A DNA stretch of 64,000 nucleotides, from contig FOUN01000014.1 of NCBI GenBank assembly GCA_900114885.1, positions 1-64,000 of the forward strand, given 5' to 3'. A model generated the notes under the pieces. That model worked only from the letters and a program-made list of their open reading frames with translations. It did no database searches and was not told where the DNA came from. This DNA comes from Psychrobacillus psychrodurans. Lineage in GTDB: Bacteria; Bacillota; Bacilli; Bacillales_A; Planococcaceae. Below are positions 51,295 through 60,211 of this stretch, piece after piece; within the stretch, counting starts at the first letter, position 1, and each line of letters begins with the position of its first letter. A program made the position numbers and the translations under genes.

Positions 51295-52083
51295 ATGAAA
51301 TTAAGCATACTCGAGCAGGCAGAAATAAAAACATTAACTTCCAGATTAAATGCCATACAATCAATCCCCGGTAACCCAATGGGGGTCCATCAATTAGTTA
51401 AGGACACAACTCATGCTTTTGCTGTTAAACATATTCCGGGTCCAGCTTTTAATACCGTTCGAGGATTGAATGAACAGGTACTTTCACATATAGAAGAGAT
51501 CTTTGGCTTCTATGAGAATCTTTCAATAAATTTTCGAGTCGAGATTGCTCCTACGAACAGTTCAGAAAAGTTATTAAGAAAACTAGCTGAACTGGGGTTT
51601 TATCAATCTGGCTTTCATGCATCTTTTATAGGAGAAGTAAAAGGCTTTAAGAGTCAGAGTATGCCATCCTCTCTAGATATTCGACCTCTAGGTAAAAATG
51701 ATTTTGATTTATTTGCTTCAATTTACGTGGCTGCATTCGGACTACCTGCTTTTATTCAAGAGGGGATTAAACAAAACAATGAAATTCTATTTGAAGTTCC
51801 AGGTTGGGAATTTTACATTGCTTACAAGCAAGATGTTCCGGTAGGAGTTGCGGTTTTAAATGTGCAAGAAGAGATTGCGACTTTGGCGGCATCTGCAACT
51901 TTACCTGGTTATCGTAATATGGGAGTACATTCTGCATTGCTTAAAAAACGTGTTGAAATTGCGATTGAAAAAGGAGCAAGGTACATAACTAGTGAGGCTA
52001 CATATGGAAGTGGAAGTCATCGAAATATGGAAAGAGCAGGACTTAAACTTGCCTATACAAAAGCGATATGGACCAAACTTTAA
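51295..52083 (+). CDS. GNAT acetyltransferase with N-terminal extension, 262 aa
   Basis: The C-terminal half holds the GNAT core (SLDIRPLGKNDFDLFASIYVAAFG, VAVLNVQEEIATLAASATLPGYRNMGVHSALLKKRVEIA, NMERAGLKLAYTKAIW). The N-terminal 120 residues look like a second, degenerate GNAT-like unit (NFRVEIAPTNSSEKLLRKLAELGFYQSGFHASFIG), so it may be a tandem fold. ATG at 51295 follows GGGGGATTAG. Substrate unknown. Confidence 0.82.
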   Translation: MKLSILEQAEIKTLTSRLNAIQSIPGNPMGVHQLVKDTTHAFAVKHIPGPAFNTVRGLNEQVLSHIEEIFGFYENLSINFRVEIAPTNSSEKLLRKLAELGFYQSGFHASFIGEVKGFKSQSMPSSLDIRPLGKNDFDLFASIYVAAFGLPAFIQEGIKQNNEILFEVPGWEFYIAYKQDVPVGVAVLNVQEEIATLAASATLPGYRNMGVHSALLKKRVEIAIEKGARYITSEATYGSGSHRNMERAGLKLAYTKAIWTKL

Positions 52084-52160
52084 GGGGAGACATGTTTTTA
52101 CGAAGGGAGTTCTATGTTATACAAGTTAAACAAGTTGGATGAGATAAAGGTGGAAGTAAT

Positions 52161-52901
52161 ATGAAAAGTATTTTAGCATTTGAGGCACCTGAAGAAGCGG
52201 CGAAATATGATATTATCACAAAAGAATTGATGGCAAAACTAAAGGGATATCAGCATGTATTGGAAGAACATTATCAATTGACCGCTATTCCTAAAGGAGT
52301 ACTTTGGACGACGGGGGAACTGGCGACTACTACCTTCTCGTCAATACCAATACCAGCATTCACGAGAGAAGATTTCATTTATATGTCCCCAATTCTAAAG
52401 GAGTGGCAAAACTTGTTGGTCTCCCAATTGGATGGTAAGGTAATACCCCATATTCAAAGTTTTTATGAGAACTTTAGTACTGACCAGTTATTTGTCATTC
52501 TGGCCCATGAACTAACGCATCATATTGATTTGTTCGTAGATGAATTTGAGGATGAACGACATGATAGTATTTGGTTTGAAGAAGGAATGTGCTTTTATTT
52601 GCCTAGAAAGTATTGTTTAACAGACGAACAATTTGAAGAAGTAACTGCTATTGAACTTGAGTTATTGACCACTTTTACAGAAGAATATGGTGATAATGAC
52701 TTGAATGATTTCGGTTCGATGTCTTACCAGGGTTCACTTTCTAGTATTATGTTTGATTATTGGAGAAGTTATTTAAAAGTTAAATCACTGGTTGAAAAGG
52801 TGAATGGGGATGTCCATATAGTATTTGAGCTATATAACAAGTGGCATGAGCAAGGAAGGTATATTTCATTAGTCCAGTATTTCGGAAATAATTTAAAATA
52901 A
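52161..52901 (+). CDS. HExxH-containing putative metallopeptidase, cytosolic
   Basis: A 246-aa protein with AHELTHHIDLF (zinc-binding HExxH at about residue 116) and IWFEEGMCFYLPRKYC about 25 residues later, where the Glu would be the third ligand of a gluzincin. There is no signal peptide or membrane helix, so it would act inside the cell. ATG at 52161 follows GGTGGAAGT. I do not recognise the family. It lies 18 bp ahead of the isochorismatase-like gene, suggesting one transcript. Confidence 0.72.
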   Translation: MKSILAFEAPEEAAKYDIITKELMAKLKGYQHVLEEHYQLTAIPKGVLWTTGELATTTFSSIPIPAFTREDFIYMSPILKEWQNLLVSQLDGKVIPHIQSFYENFSTDQLFVILAHELTHHIDLFVDEFEDERHDSIWFEEGMCFYLPRKYCLTDEQFEEVTAIELELLTTFTEEYGDNDLNDFGSMSYQGSLSSIMFDYWRSYLKVKSLVEKVNGDVHIVFELYNKWHEQGRYISLVQYFGNNLK

Positions 52902-52919
52902 ATAAAAAGAGGTGTTGTT

Positions 52920-53477
52920 ATGAAACAAGCATTATTAATCATTGACGCGCAACAGGAATTAATAGAAGGGAATGACCAGGAAGGTAGTGTATTTCTAAAA
53001 GAACAGTTAATAGAAAACATCAATTTAGTAATTAAAAAAGCAATTGAGTCAGATGCTATTATCGTTTTTGTAAGAGATACAGATGTGGCAGAAGGAAAAG
53101 GAGAAGGCTTCCAAGTCCACAGAGGTATTACTATACCTACAGACGCAAAGACATTCGATAAAGCTGCAACAAATTCATTTTATGGAACTGGATTAAGAGA
53201 ATATTTAGAAGAACAGAAGGTTCAACATGTAGTAATTATGGGCTGCAAAACGGAGCACTGCATAGATACAGCAGTACGAACTGCAACCGTTTCACAATTA
53301 GATGTCACGTTAGTTGGAGATGGACATTCAACAACAGGTTCAGCAGTTCTTACGGCAGAACAAATTATTAATCATCACAATAAAGTACTACATGGTCATT
53401 ATAATGTAGATAATTTTTCAATGGTAAGAAATGCAGCGGAAGATCTATTTGACCCATTACATGATACGCATCGATAA
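52920..53477 (+). CDS. Isochorismatase-like cysteine hydrolase
   Basis: A 185-aa protein of the isochorismatase-like superfamily: Asp in ALLIIDAQQELIEG, Lys in DKAATNSFYGTGLREYL, and the nucleophile Cys in VIMGCKTEHCIDTAVRTA, preceded by the cis-peptide-type segment. ATG at 52920 follows AGAGGTG. Such enzymes hydrolyse amides or ureas, for example nicotinamide or N-carbamoyl compounds; substrate unknown. Confidence 0.9.
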   Translation: MKQALLIIDAQQELIEGNDQEGSVFLKEQLIENINLVIKKAIESDAIIVFVRDTDVAEGKGEGFQVHRGITIPTDAKTFDKAATNSFYGTGLREYLEEQKVQHVVIMGCKTEHCIDTAVRTATVSQLDVTLVGDGHSTTGSAVLTAEQIINHHNKVLHGHYNVDNFSMVRNAAEDLFDPLHDTHR

Positions 53478-53570
53478 GTGGTAGGTTTAAAAAAATTTTT
53501 TATGACCGTATCTTTTTAGTCCATATTTCCGTTTATATTAGTGAAAGACAAATTTGAAGGAGGGGTAAAC

Positions 53571-54386
53571 ATGCGGCCGCTTGTTGAAAAAACTCCGTTT
53601 GAATTGAATGAGGAATTTGAGATGGCTATTAAGCCTTTTATGCATAGTTTAAGGAAGTATTGTTTATCCCTGACGCGTACAAAGTGGGATGGAGAAGACT
53701 TAATGCAGGAGACGATAGAAAAAGCATATATAAGTTGGATGAAAATGCCGAAGGAAATGGCAAAGTCCTATTTGTTTCGTATTGCCTCCAATGCCTGGAT
53801 CGATAAGCATCGTAAACGTAAAATAGAAGAAAATTTGCATCAAGATATGTCCAATTATAATTATCAAGAAGGAATTTCAGCAGAACTTTTCCCAAGAATC
53901 TATGCGTTATTACATGAACTGTCCGCAAAGCAAAGGGTGGTGGTATTACTGGTCATGGGATTTGGCTACTCCTCAAAAGAAACGGCAAATTTGCTTTCGG
54001 TCAGTGAGGGTTCTATCAAAGCTGCTCTAAACAGGGCTAGGAAAAATGCTAAGCAAAAATCCTACGAATCCTTCCGATATGATGTTGAAGACGAAACAGC
54101 TATGTCTTATTTACACGCGTGGAGCAGTGGAGATCCGAATGCCGTTATTCGTGTTTATCAGAACGATCATCAACAACCATATATGCAAAGTGGAAAAATA
54201 GAACTCGCTTCCTCAAGTCACTCTATCGTCCATTCATACGTACAGGGCAATTCTTCTTATATGCTAATTTCGTTCCTCAAGAAAAATGGCGAAGTGCTAA
54301 TTGTTCCGTTCTATCAATTAGAAGTAGCTAGGTTATTATCTCAGCTTACTTTTTGGAAAGAAGAGGGTCTTTTAGCTATAGCGTAG
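53571..54386 (+). CDS. ECF-type RNA polymerase sigma factor with C-terminal extension
   Basis: A 271-aa sigma-70 family protein. Region 2 ([23 protein letters not shown], then [20 protein letters not shown]) and region 4 ([42 protein letters not shown]) are clear. The last 100 residues form an extra domain, starting [23 protein letters not shown], resembling the SnoaL-like tail of ECF41-type sigma factors, which can regulate the sigma factor in place of an anti-sigma. ATG at 53571 follows GGAGGGG. A clpP paralog follows by 14 bp. Confidence 0.9.
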   Translation: MRPLVEKTPFELNEEFEMAIKPFMHSLRKYCLSLTRTKWDGEDLMQETIEKAYISWMKMPKEMAKSYLFRIASNAWIDKHRKRKIEENLHQDMSNYNYQEGISAELFPRIYALLHELSAKQRVVVLLVMGFGYSSKETANLLSVSEGSIKAALNRARKNAKQKSYESFRYDVEDETAMSYLHAWSSGDPNAVIRVYQNDHQQPYMQSGKIELASSSHSIVHSYVQGNSSYMLISFLKKNGEVLIVPFYQLEVARLLSQLTFWKEEGLLAIA

Positions 54387-54400
54387 AAAGGGGAAAGAAA

Positions 54401-54976
54401 ATGTCTAACCTTATTCCATATGTTGTAGAACAAACAGGACATGGCGAGCGATCATATGATATATATTCGAGATTATTGAAAGATCGTATTATTTTCCTTG
54501 GCTCGGAAATCAATGACGTTGTTGCTAATAATATCGTGGCGCAACTATTGTTTTTAGAAGCAGATGATCCGGAGAAGGATATTTCTTTGTACATCAATAG
54601 TCCAGGAGGCTCAGTAAGTTCTGGATTTGCAATTTATGATACAATGCAGATCATTAAACCAGATGTACGTACGATTTGTACGGGAATGGCTGCTTCATTT
54701 GGTGCGACGATATTAGTTGCGGGTGCAAAAGGAAAACGTTTTGCTTTACCGAACAGTGAGATTATGATTCATCAACCTCTTGGCGGGGCACAAGGTCAGG
54801 CAAGTGATATTGAAATCAGTGCTAGACGTATTCTGTTGATGAAAGATAGAATTAACCAAATCTTTTCAGACCGAACAGGTCAGTCCATTGAAAAAATAGC
54901 AAAAGACTCTGACCGTGATTATTTTATGACAGCTGAAGAAGCGATGAGTTATGGCATTATTGATCAAATCGTATAA
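54401..54976 (+). CDS. clpP: ClpP-type serine protease (paralog)
   Basis: A 191-aa ClpP with the catalytic triad intact: Ser in GMAASFGA, His in MIHQPLGG, Asp in [12 protein letters not shown]. The N-terminus ([34 protein letters not shown]) resembles housekeeping ClpP, but substitutions in conserved positions (SFG for SMG, IMIHQ, a short C-terminus ending IIDQIV) suggest a second paralog. ATG at 54401 follows GGGGAAAG. Being in one operon with an ECF sigma factor, it may be induced under that factor's stress. That is an inference. Confidence 0.9.
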   Translation: MSNLIPYVVEQTGHGERSYDIYSRLLKDRIIFLGSEINDVVANNIVAQLLFLEADDPEKDISLYINSPGGSVSSGFAIYDTMQIIKPDVRTICTGMAASFGATILVAGAKGKRFALPNSEIMIHQPLGGAQGQASDIEISARRILLMKDRINQIFSDRTGQSIEKIAKDSDRDYFMTAEEAMSYGIIDQIV

Positions 54977-54982
54977 CGATAT

Positions 54983-55015
54983 AAAACTCCTCACCTTATT
55001 TGGTGAGGAGTTTTA
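54983..55015. terminator. Terminator between clpP and the CPBP protease gene
   Basis: A 13-bp perfect stem AAAACTCCTCACC / GGTGAGGAGTTTT between convergent genes. Confidence 0.85.
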
Positions 55016-55711
55016 TTAACTTAGAGCAGTTAATACCACAGCAATACCATTAAAGACGCCATGTATAATCATGCCAGGATATATGGATCCAGTTTTTTCA
55101 TAAGTCCATGAAAATATAACACCCGTAAGAAAATTGACTGGCAATGTATTATAGGTAGGAATATGAACAAGCATGAAAACGGAAGAACTAAGTAATATCC
55201 CAGCTGGCACTCCCCACTTAACTCTAAACCATCTATAAAGAAAGCCGCGATAGAAAATCTCCTCATAAATAGGAGAAATGATAGCAGCTGATACGAAAGC
55301 GATGAGAAATGACAAAATTCCCATATTGCTTTGTAGGCTTTGTGTCTTTGTATTTTCTGAAGTCCCCCCAAGGAGTTCCATTAATATAACTATTATTACA
55401 CTAGTTCCTATTAAAAAAACTGTCCAAGTTATAATAGACTTCCAATAGGACGTTTGGAATGAGTTGAAGCCGACAGCTCGCCATGAAAGGTTATATGGTC
55501 TCAAGGCGATGACATACACTCCTCCTGTGAAAAGAATAGACATTACGAGTCCTGTTAATGTGCCTGAATAAAGGCTATCCTCCAAAAATACAAACAAAAC
55601 ATCCTGTAATAGGTTCTCGATAACTATAGGAACAAATAAAAAAGTTATCAATAACAGCAGTATAAGTTCTCTCCAAGACCAAAACATTGTTTTGAACGAA
55701 AATTCTTTCAT
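55016..55711 (-). CDS. CPBP family intramembrane glutamic protease
   Basis: A 231-aa membrane protein with about seven helices and the three motifs of the type II CAAX/CPBP family: EEIFYRGFLY (EExxxR), FMLVHIPTYN (FxxxH) and IIHGVFNGIAV (HxxxN). ATG at 55711 follows GGAGGAAT. Bacterial members include bacteriocin-immunity and signalling proteases. The divergent MerR regulator 93 bp away probably controls it. Confidence 0.88.
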   Translation of the reverse strand: MKEFSFKTMFWSWRELILLLLITFLFVPIVIENLLQDVLFVFLEDSLYSGTLTGLVMSILFTGGVYVIALRPYNLSWRAVGFNSFQTSYWKSIITWTVFLIGTSVIIVILMELLGGTSENTKTQSLQSNMGILSFLIAFVSAAIISPIYEEIFYRGFLYRWFRVKWGVPAGILLSSSVFMLVHIPTYNTLPVNFLTGVIFSWTYEKTGSIYPGMIIHGVFNGIAVVLTALS

Positions 55712-55804
55712 TTTGTAATTCCTCCAATAACGAAATATGTTATTTTTAGAATAAGTGGTGACGTAACGTTACCTGCAAGACATTTTATATGGAGGGGATG
55801 AATA

Positions 55805-56548
55805 TTGGTTCACTACACTACCGGAGAGGTATCAAAAAAACTTCATATCTCTGTCCGTACTATTCGTTATTACGATCAAATCAATTTATTTAAACCAACA
55901 ATGATTCATGAAAGTGGTAAAAGGCTTTATTCGGAAGAGGATCTCTTATCGCTTGAAAAGATAACCTTGTTAAAAGCGGCTTCGCTTCCGCTAAAGGATA
56001 TACAGCAGATCGTGGAAAGAGTCTCTATTGCAGACATACTTAAAATGCACCGAGAACGACTCAATGTAGATATGCAGCAATTACAAAAATCTATTGAGCA
56101 TACAAACACCTTACTTAACATAGTCCAGCTCGAAGGGATGCTAAAGTGGGAAGAATTAGTACCGCTTTTCCAACAACATCAAAAGTATAGTAAGGAAGAT
56201 GTATGGAAGGAAATATTTACCGAAGAGGAAAGAGCAACCTTAACAGCTAGTCTGCCAAAATTAGAACAGGATGCAGATAACACAGTGAAATGGATCAATC
56301 TTATAAAACGAATCGAACTATGTTTGGCTGAAGGGAAACCACCAAATTCTCCAGAAGGAAAAATTATTGCGGAAGATATCCGTATTTTATCCAGTATTAC
56401 ATTCGCAAATGAAGACTTAGCTGATAAATTCTGGGAAGTTCGGAAATCTGAAGATACATCCGAAGCGTTAGGTCTCTATCCCGTTAGTCAGGAAATAATT
56501 GAGTTTATAGAAGAAGCGGTGGAAGGGATAGCTAGTGTGCAACAATAA
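55805..56548 (+). CDS. MerR-family transcriptional regulator
   Basis: A 247-aa regulator: the MerR helix-turn-helix YTTGEVSKKLHISVRTIRYYDQINLFKP and long coiled-coil dimerisation helix, followed by an additional C-terminal domain of about 120 residues (VWKEIFTEEERATLTASLPKLEQD...), a TipAS-like effector part. The TTG start at 55805 follows GGAGGGGATG. The stretched CPBP-MerR spacer is the expected operator position. Effector unknown. Confidence 0.88.
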   Translation: MVHYTTGEVSKKLHISVRTIRYYDQINLFKPTMIHESGKRLYSEEDLLSLEKITLLKAASLPLKDIQQIVERVSIADILKMHRERLNVDMQQLQKSIEHTNTLLNIVQLEGMLKWEELVPLFQQHQKYSKEDVWKEIFTEEERATLTASLPKLEQDADNTVKWINLIKRIELCLAEGKPPNSPEGKIIAEDIRILSSITFANEDLADKFWEVRKSEDTSEALGLYPVSQEIIEFIEEAVEGIASVQQ

Positions 56549-56669
56549 GGCGATAGATAAGTGCTAGCTATTCAAAATCGATAATAACTAATTCTCTAAA
56601 TGCTCCTCGTCACTCAGAGGATAAAACTAAAAATAAGATAAAAGAAGTGATATGTATATAGGTATAAGG

Positions 56670-56700
56670 AAACACACACAAGTATTTGTGTGTGTTTTTT
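56670..56700 (+). terminator. Terminator after the MerR gene
   Basis: AACACACACAA and TTTGTGTGTGTT stem followed by T7. Confidence 0.85.
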
Positions 56701-56701
56701 T

Positions 56702-57032
56702 ATTTTAACTTAAGTAATTAGTCTCAATCGTTAAGGTATTTTGAAGAAAAAAAGTGCTTATATGTAACTTTATGCCTCTAAAATAAGTCGCAAGGAAAGA
56801 ATTTATGACTTTGTTTGTAGAAAAAGTAGAGGTTATGAAGAATCCGTTACCCGCAAATTTAGCGAAAGTATAATTATGTTAATCTTCTGTCACTAACTGA
56901 TTAACTGTTAAGGAGAAGTGGAGGTAAAAATAAACTATATAACTATAAGGAGGTTATTATTTCTAAAATAATAGTTATAAAAGAATGGGCATATGGATAG
57001 AATGGTTGGGGCGAGTGAAAGGGGTGTAAACA
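56702..57032 (+). other. Leader region of the secreted coiled-coil cluster
   Basis: No gene here. Between 56938 and 56979 TATAACTAT and ATAGTTATA (9-bp perfect arms) surround TATTATTT/AAATAATA, giving a long A/T hairpin that contains an unused AAGGAGG (56947-56953). It may be an operator or a structured leader. The 15-codon frame at 56985 has no ribosome site. Confidence 0.4.
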
Positions 57033-57461
57033 ATGAAAAAAGTTATAGGAACTATCTTGATATTTCTTGTTCTACTAGGATCCAGCACCATTTATGCCAG
57101 TGGTTTGCCACAAATTTCCCTTTCCAAATGGTATGGTCAATCATTTCAAGAGGAGAGTGAGGCATTTGAAGTTGTAACATCAAAAAGTATTAAAGAGATT
57201 CTAATGGAAATGAAATTATTTCTAACGACAACAAATGAAAAACTTGATGTTGATGTTTCAACTTTTTTAGACACTCAGGTAGAGGCAACAAACTCCAATT
57301 TGGAGGGATTTTCAAATGAAACTAAAAGAAGTCTTGCTGAATCAATAAAAGATTTGGAAAAGGTTAGCTTTGATGAGTATATGGACGAAGACGAAGAACT
57401 CATAAAAGAAGAGCTCGAACAAGAGGTTGAAGGACTATTAGCAGATGTGTTAAGTAAATAA
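57033..57461 (+). CDS. Exported coiled-coil protein 1 of the cluster, 142 aa
   Basis: A signal peptide (MKKVIGTILIFLVLLGSSTIYA) is followed at once by LSKWYGQSF, the segment shared by the cluster's proteins, and then a single charged helical region (SIKEILMEMKLFLTTTNEKL..., ending in acidic DEDEELIKEELEQEVEG). No enzymatic motif. ATG at 57033 follows AAAGGGGTG. It opens a run of four same-strand exported proteins with gaps of only 40-72 bp. No named family recognised; function unknown. Confidence 0.8.
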   Translation: MKKVIGTILIFLVLLGSSTIYASGLPQISLSKWYGQSFQEESEAFEVVTSKSIKEILMEMKLFLTTTNEKLDVDVSTFLDTQVEATNSNLEGFSNETKRSLAESIKDLEKVSFDEYMDEDEELIKEELEQEVEGLLADVLSK

Positions 57462-57501
57462 ACACTAATCTAAAAACTACAGTGCCAAGGGAGATTTTTC
57501 A

Positions 57502-58281
57502 TTGAAAAAAACAGTTAAACGTAAACTAATCGCAGGAGCAGTGGTAGTAGGCCTAATATCGACTACAGGAGTTGCATTTGGAGCAACGGATGCTGGCGCA
57601 GGTTTAAAAGGTTGGTATGACTCACAATTTAAAAAGGCGAATACTGAGGTAGCTATTGAATCGGCAAAACATACTACCCAAAAATTGCTCGAATTTAATA
57701 ATGAAGCAAAAGAATTAAAAACAGGTGCTACTGAAAGTATTAATGGGACAAGGGATACTGAAACAGAAGCTGCAAAAAGTTCCATTCATCAAGAAAGTAG
57801 AGATTATATAAATTCAGTTAATAATAAAAAAGCTGAAATTCAAAATAACATCGACAATCAATTTAAGAAAATTGAGGATGATGCGAATAAGGCAATATTA
57901 GCAGCTAGCAAATTAACTTATAGTTTAGCTGAATTGGATTTAAAAACACAAACAAGTAAGGAAGGCAAAGCTGCTCTTGCGTTTTTAAATACAGAAATTG
58001 AAAAAGAAACCAACAAAGCACTTAGTGACTTGGAGTGGGAGATTCGTACAACAAAGGGTTTCTTACAGGATTTGCTAAATAAAAAGAGTAGTGCCTCAAT
58101 CGAATCCATCAATAAAACAGTGGACAATGAGATTGCTAGACTACTCGACTTAATTGCGAAGAAAACTGGAGAATTAGTAACTGCTCAACAGACTGCAATT
58201 TCGTCAAAAGCTGCAGAATTAGAAGCAGCTGCTAAATTAAAGTTAGAAGAACGAGTAAATGCATTAATTAATGAAAAATAA
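57502..58281 (+). CDS. Exported coiled-coil protein 2 of the cluster, 259 aa
   Basis: The TTG start at 57502 lies eight bases after AAGGGAG. After the signal peptide (cleavage near VAFGA) comes DAGAGLKGWYDSQF, then about 220 residues of almost pure amphipathic helix rich in Lys, Glu, Ala and Asn with heptad spacing (KKAEIQNNIDNQFKKIEDDANKA, AKKTGELVTAQQTAISSKAAELEAAAKLKLEERV). The protein is a clear paralog of the next one, sharing the first 40 residues and the C-terminal KKTxxLV segment. It resembles stalk-like coiled coils but no family is recognised. Confidence 0.85.
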   Translation: MKKTVKRKLIAGAVVVGLISTTGVAFGATDAGAGLKGWYDSQFKKANTEVAIESAKHTTQKLLEFNNEAKELKTGATESINGTRDTETEAAKSSIHQESRDYINSVNNKKAEIQNNIDNQFKKIEDDANKAILAASKLTYSLAELDLKTQTSKEGKAALAFLNTEIEKETNKALSDLEWEIRTTKGFLQDLLNKKSSASIESINKTVDNEIARLLDLIAKKTGELVTAQQTAISSKAAELEAAAKLKLEERVNALINEK

Positions 58282-58353
58282 AATAAACATATTTGATAAT
58301 TGTAAGATGGACTAATTCATACAAAATTATAAAATCAAAGGGAGATAGTTAAT

Positions 58354-59127
58354 ATGATGAAAACAGTTAAAGGGAAAGTAATCGCAGGAACAGTAGCAGT
58401 AACACTTTTTGCAGGGGCGGGGGCAGCATTTGGAGCATCTGATGCTGGCTTAAACTTAAAAAATTGGTATAAAGCTCAATTTACTAGTTCTTCGAATGAA
58501 GTAAATAAACAAGTAGCGGAATATGCGGGAAGTAAAGTAGAAGAAATTACAACAGAATATAACACTATTAAATCAGATGCTGGAGATAGTATTAATGAAA
58601 AAGGAGAATTTGTCGCAGGCGTAGCAAGTGATATTATCGATGAACGTAGTCGTGAGCATATCGATTCTATTAAAGATGAAAAAGCTCATATTGAAACCTA
58701 CCTAGCAGGTCAATTTGATTCGCTTTCAACTTTTACACAAGGTTTAATAAATGAGGCAGGCAAAGAGGCATTAAAGTATGCAGACAAAGATTTAACTAAA
58801 TATACTGGAGATACTGGAAAAGCGGCTGTTGAAAAAGTAAATACAGACGTTAAAGCAGCGACTGCAGTGGCGGTGAAAGATTTAAAGGATACAATCGATT
58901 GGGCAAAATCCGATCTTCAAGCGAAACTTGATAAAGAAACAGATTTAACAGTAGTAGAAATCAAAGCCATGATTGATGCAAAAATTGTTGAACTACGTGG
59001 GGAAATTACGAAGAAAACAAATGCATTAGTTAAAGAGCAAGAAAGAATTATCACATTGGCAGCTAAAGGTTTACAAATAGCTGGATTAAAAGAACTTGAT
59101 GATTTAGTAAGTGGCATGAACAATTAA
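58354..59127 (+). CDS. Exported coiled-coil protein 3 of the cluster, 257 aa
   Basis: ATG at 58354 (or 58357) follows AAAGGGAGATAG. Signal peptide ending GAAFGA, then DAGLNLKNWYKAQF, matching protein 2 (DAGAGLKGWYDSQF). A helical body follows (VNTDVKAATAVAVKDLKDTIDWAKSDLQAKLDK) and a C-terminal KKTNALVKEQERI that matches KKTGELVTAQQTA in protein 2. Tandem duplication is evident. No cysteine, no catalytic motif, no wall-sorting signal, so it is presumably released or held by partners. Confidence 0.85.
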   Translation: MMKTVKGKVIAGTVAVTLFAGAGAAFGASDAGLNLKNWYKAQFTSSSNEVNKQVAEYAGSKVEEITTEYNTIKSDAGDSINEKGEFVAGVASDIIDERSREHIDSIKDEKAHIETYLAGQFDSLSTFTQGLINEAGKEALKYADKDLTKYTGDTGKAAVEKVNTDVKAATAVAVKDLKDTIDWAKSDLQAKLDKETDLTVVEIKAMIDAKIVELRGEITKKTNALVKEQERIITLAAKGLQIAGLKELDDLVSGMNN

Positions 59128-59137
59128 TTAAAATTAA

Positions 59138-59167
59138 TAAGGACCTCTTACTTTAGAGGTTCTTATT
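59138..59167 (+). terminator. Hairpin between proteins 3 and 4
   Basis: AATAAGGACCTCT and AGAGGTTCTTATT stem; the T run is short, so it may only attenuate. Confidence 0.6.
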
Positions 59168-59188
59168 CTTCTAATTGGAGGAATATAA

Positions 59189-60142
59189 ATGCTAAGTAGA
59201 ATTGAGAAATACAAAAAGAAAAGACAAATTAAAAAAGCGACAATAATTATTGCTTTACTAATTATACTTTTGGGACTCTCAGGTGGTGTAAAAACTGCTT
59301 TAGCAGATCAAGATATTCAAAGTTTACTGAACAATTGGTTTAACAACAAGAAGGTGGAATCCGTTCAGGAAATTGAAGGGGCGGTCTCATCAGAAAGAGA
59401 TCGTTTAATGCAGGATCTTGAGGTGGAACTACAAAGAGAAATGCAAGCTGCTGAAAATCAGCTGAATAGCTTTACAGCAACTCAAAAACAAACTCGTATT
59501 GCGGCGTTACAAGAATATGCTAACAACATAAAAGCAGGAATGACCATTGATAATAGTGAACAACAAGCTGCAATTATGAAAAACATAGATATTATTTTAG
59601 AGAATGCAAAAGCACAGCTGGATGGTCAACAAGCTAAGTTGAATTTAGTGGCAATTCCAAATCCTGAGGCAAATCCTATACCTAATCCAGTAGTGGTTCC
59701 AGAAACAAGCCCTGCCCCTGCATTAGAAACATCACCAACACCTGATACAGAAGTGATTTCCGAAATAGAAAAAGCTCCTGAAAAGGAAGTTAAGGCCTCA
59801 TCCCCATCAGTAAAAGAAGAACCTGTTGGGATTCCTCCTGTCGAGGTAGATATTTACTCGGTTACAGATTGGTTTGTTCTGCCGAATACTTCGAATGTAC
59901 AGATAGAAGAACTGACAATCACAGATGACGTATTTTCTATTAATTCCTCTTTTTCGGATATTTTGATGAACTCCCAGTCTCGAGGAATCTTGAATAGTAT
60001 TTTACCAGGTTTAGAAAAACACCCGCAGTTTAAACTAATTCAATATAAAACAATTGAAGAAATGTCGCGTGTTGCACCAGGGCATTTTACAGAATCAATT
60101 TTATATCTATTAAATAAATCATTAAGCACAGTAAAAAAATAA
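59189..60142 (+). CDS. Exported or membrane-anchored coiled-coil protein 4 of the cluster, 317 aa
   Basis: ATG at 59189 follows GGAGG. A basic start (YKKKRQIKKA) and hydrophobic segment precede ADQDIQSLLNNWFNNKK, the same place and shape as the LxxWY segment of its neighbours. A coiled coil (SSERDRLMQDLEVELQREMQ) follows, then a Pro-rich linker (about 150-215, PNPEANPIPNPVVVPETSP), and a distinct globular C-terminal domain of about 95 residues (VDIYSVTDWFVLPNT... to SLSTVKK). The longest and only multi-domain member. Family unknown. Confidence 0.82.
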   Translation: MLSRIEKYKKKRQIKKATIIIALLIILLGLSGGVKTALADQDIQSLLNNWFNNKKVESVQEIEGAVSSERDRLMQDLEVELQREMQAAENQLNSFTATQKQTRIAALQEYANNIKAGMTIDNSEQQAAIMKNIDIILENAKAQLDGQQAKLNLVAIPNPEANPIPNPVVVPETSPAPALETSPTPDTEVISEIEKAPEKEVKASSPSVKEEPVGIPPVEVDIYSVTDWFVLPNTSNVQIEELTITDDVFSINSSFSDILMNSQSRGILNSILPGLEKHPQFKLIQYKTIEEMSRVAPGHFTESILYLLNKSLSTVKK

Positions 60143-60144
60143 AA

Positions 60145-60191
60145 AATACCAGGTAATTCAACAACTAACATTGTTGAATTATCTGGTATTT
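60145..60191 (+). terminator. Terminator after the secreted-protein cluster
   Basis: AAATACCAGGTAATTCAACA pairs with TGTTGAATTATCTGGTATTT (one mismatch), followed by T-rich sequence. Confidence 0.85.
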
Positions 60192-60211
60192 ACTTTTTTG
60201 GGGTAAAAATA

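Noticed and set aside
53638-53928. 96-codon minus-strand frame inside the sigma-factor gene
   Set aside because: Antisense shadow of a clearly conserved ECF sigma factor.
56985-57029. 14-aa Trp-containing peptide MGIWIEWLGRVKGV
   Set aside because: No Shine-Dalgarno site, and its end overlaps the ribosome site of the next gene.
57033-60142. The four exported proteins as ATP synthase b/delta subunits
   Set aside because: Tempting because of the F1beta-like neighbour, but they carry cleavable signal peptides and no readable similarity to AtpF or AtpH; kept only as a hypothesis.
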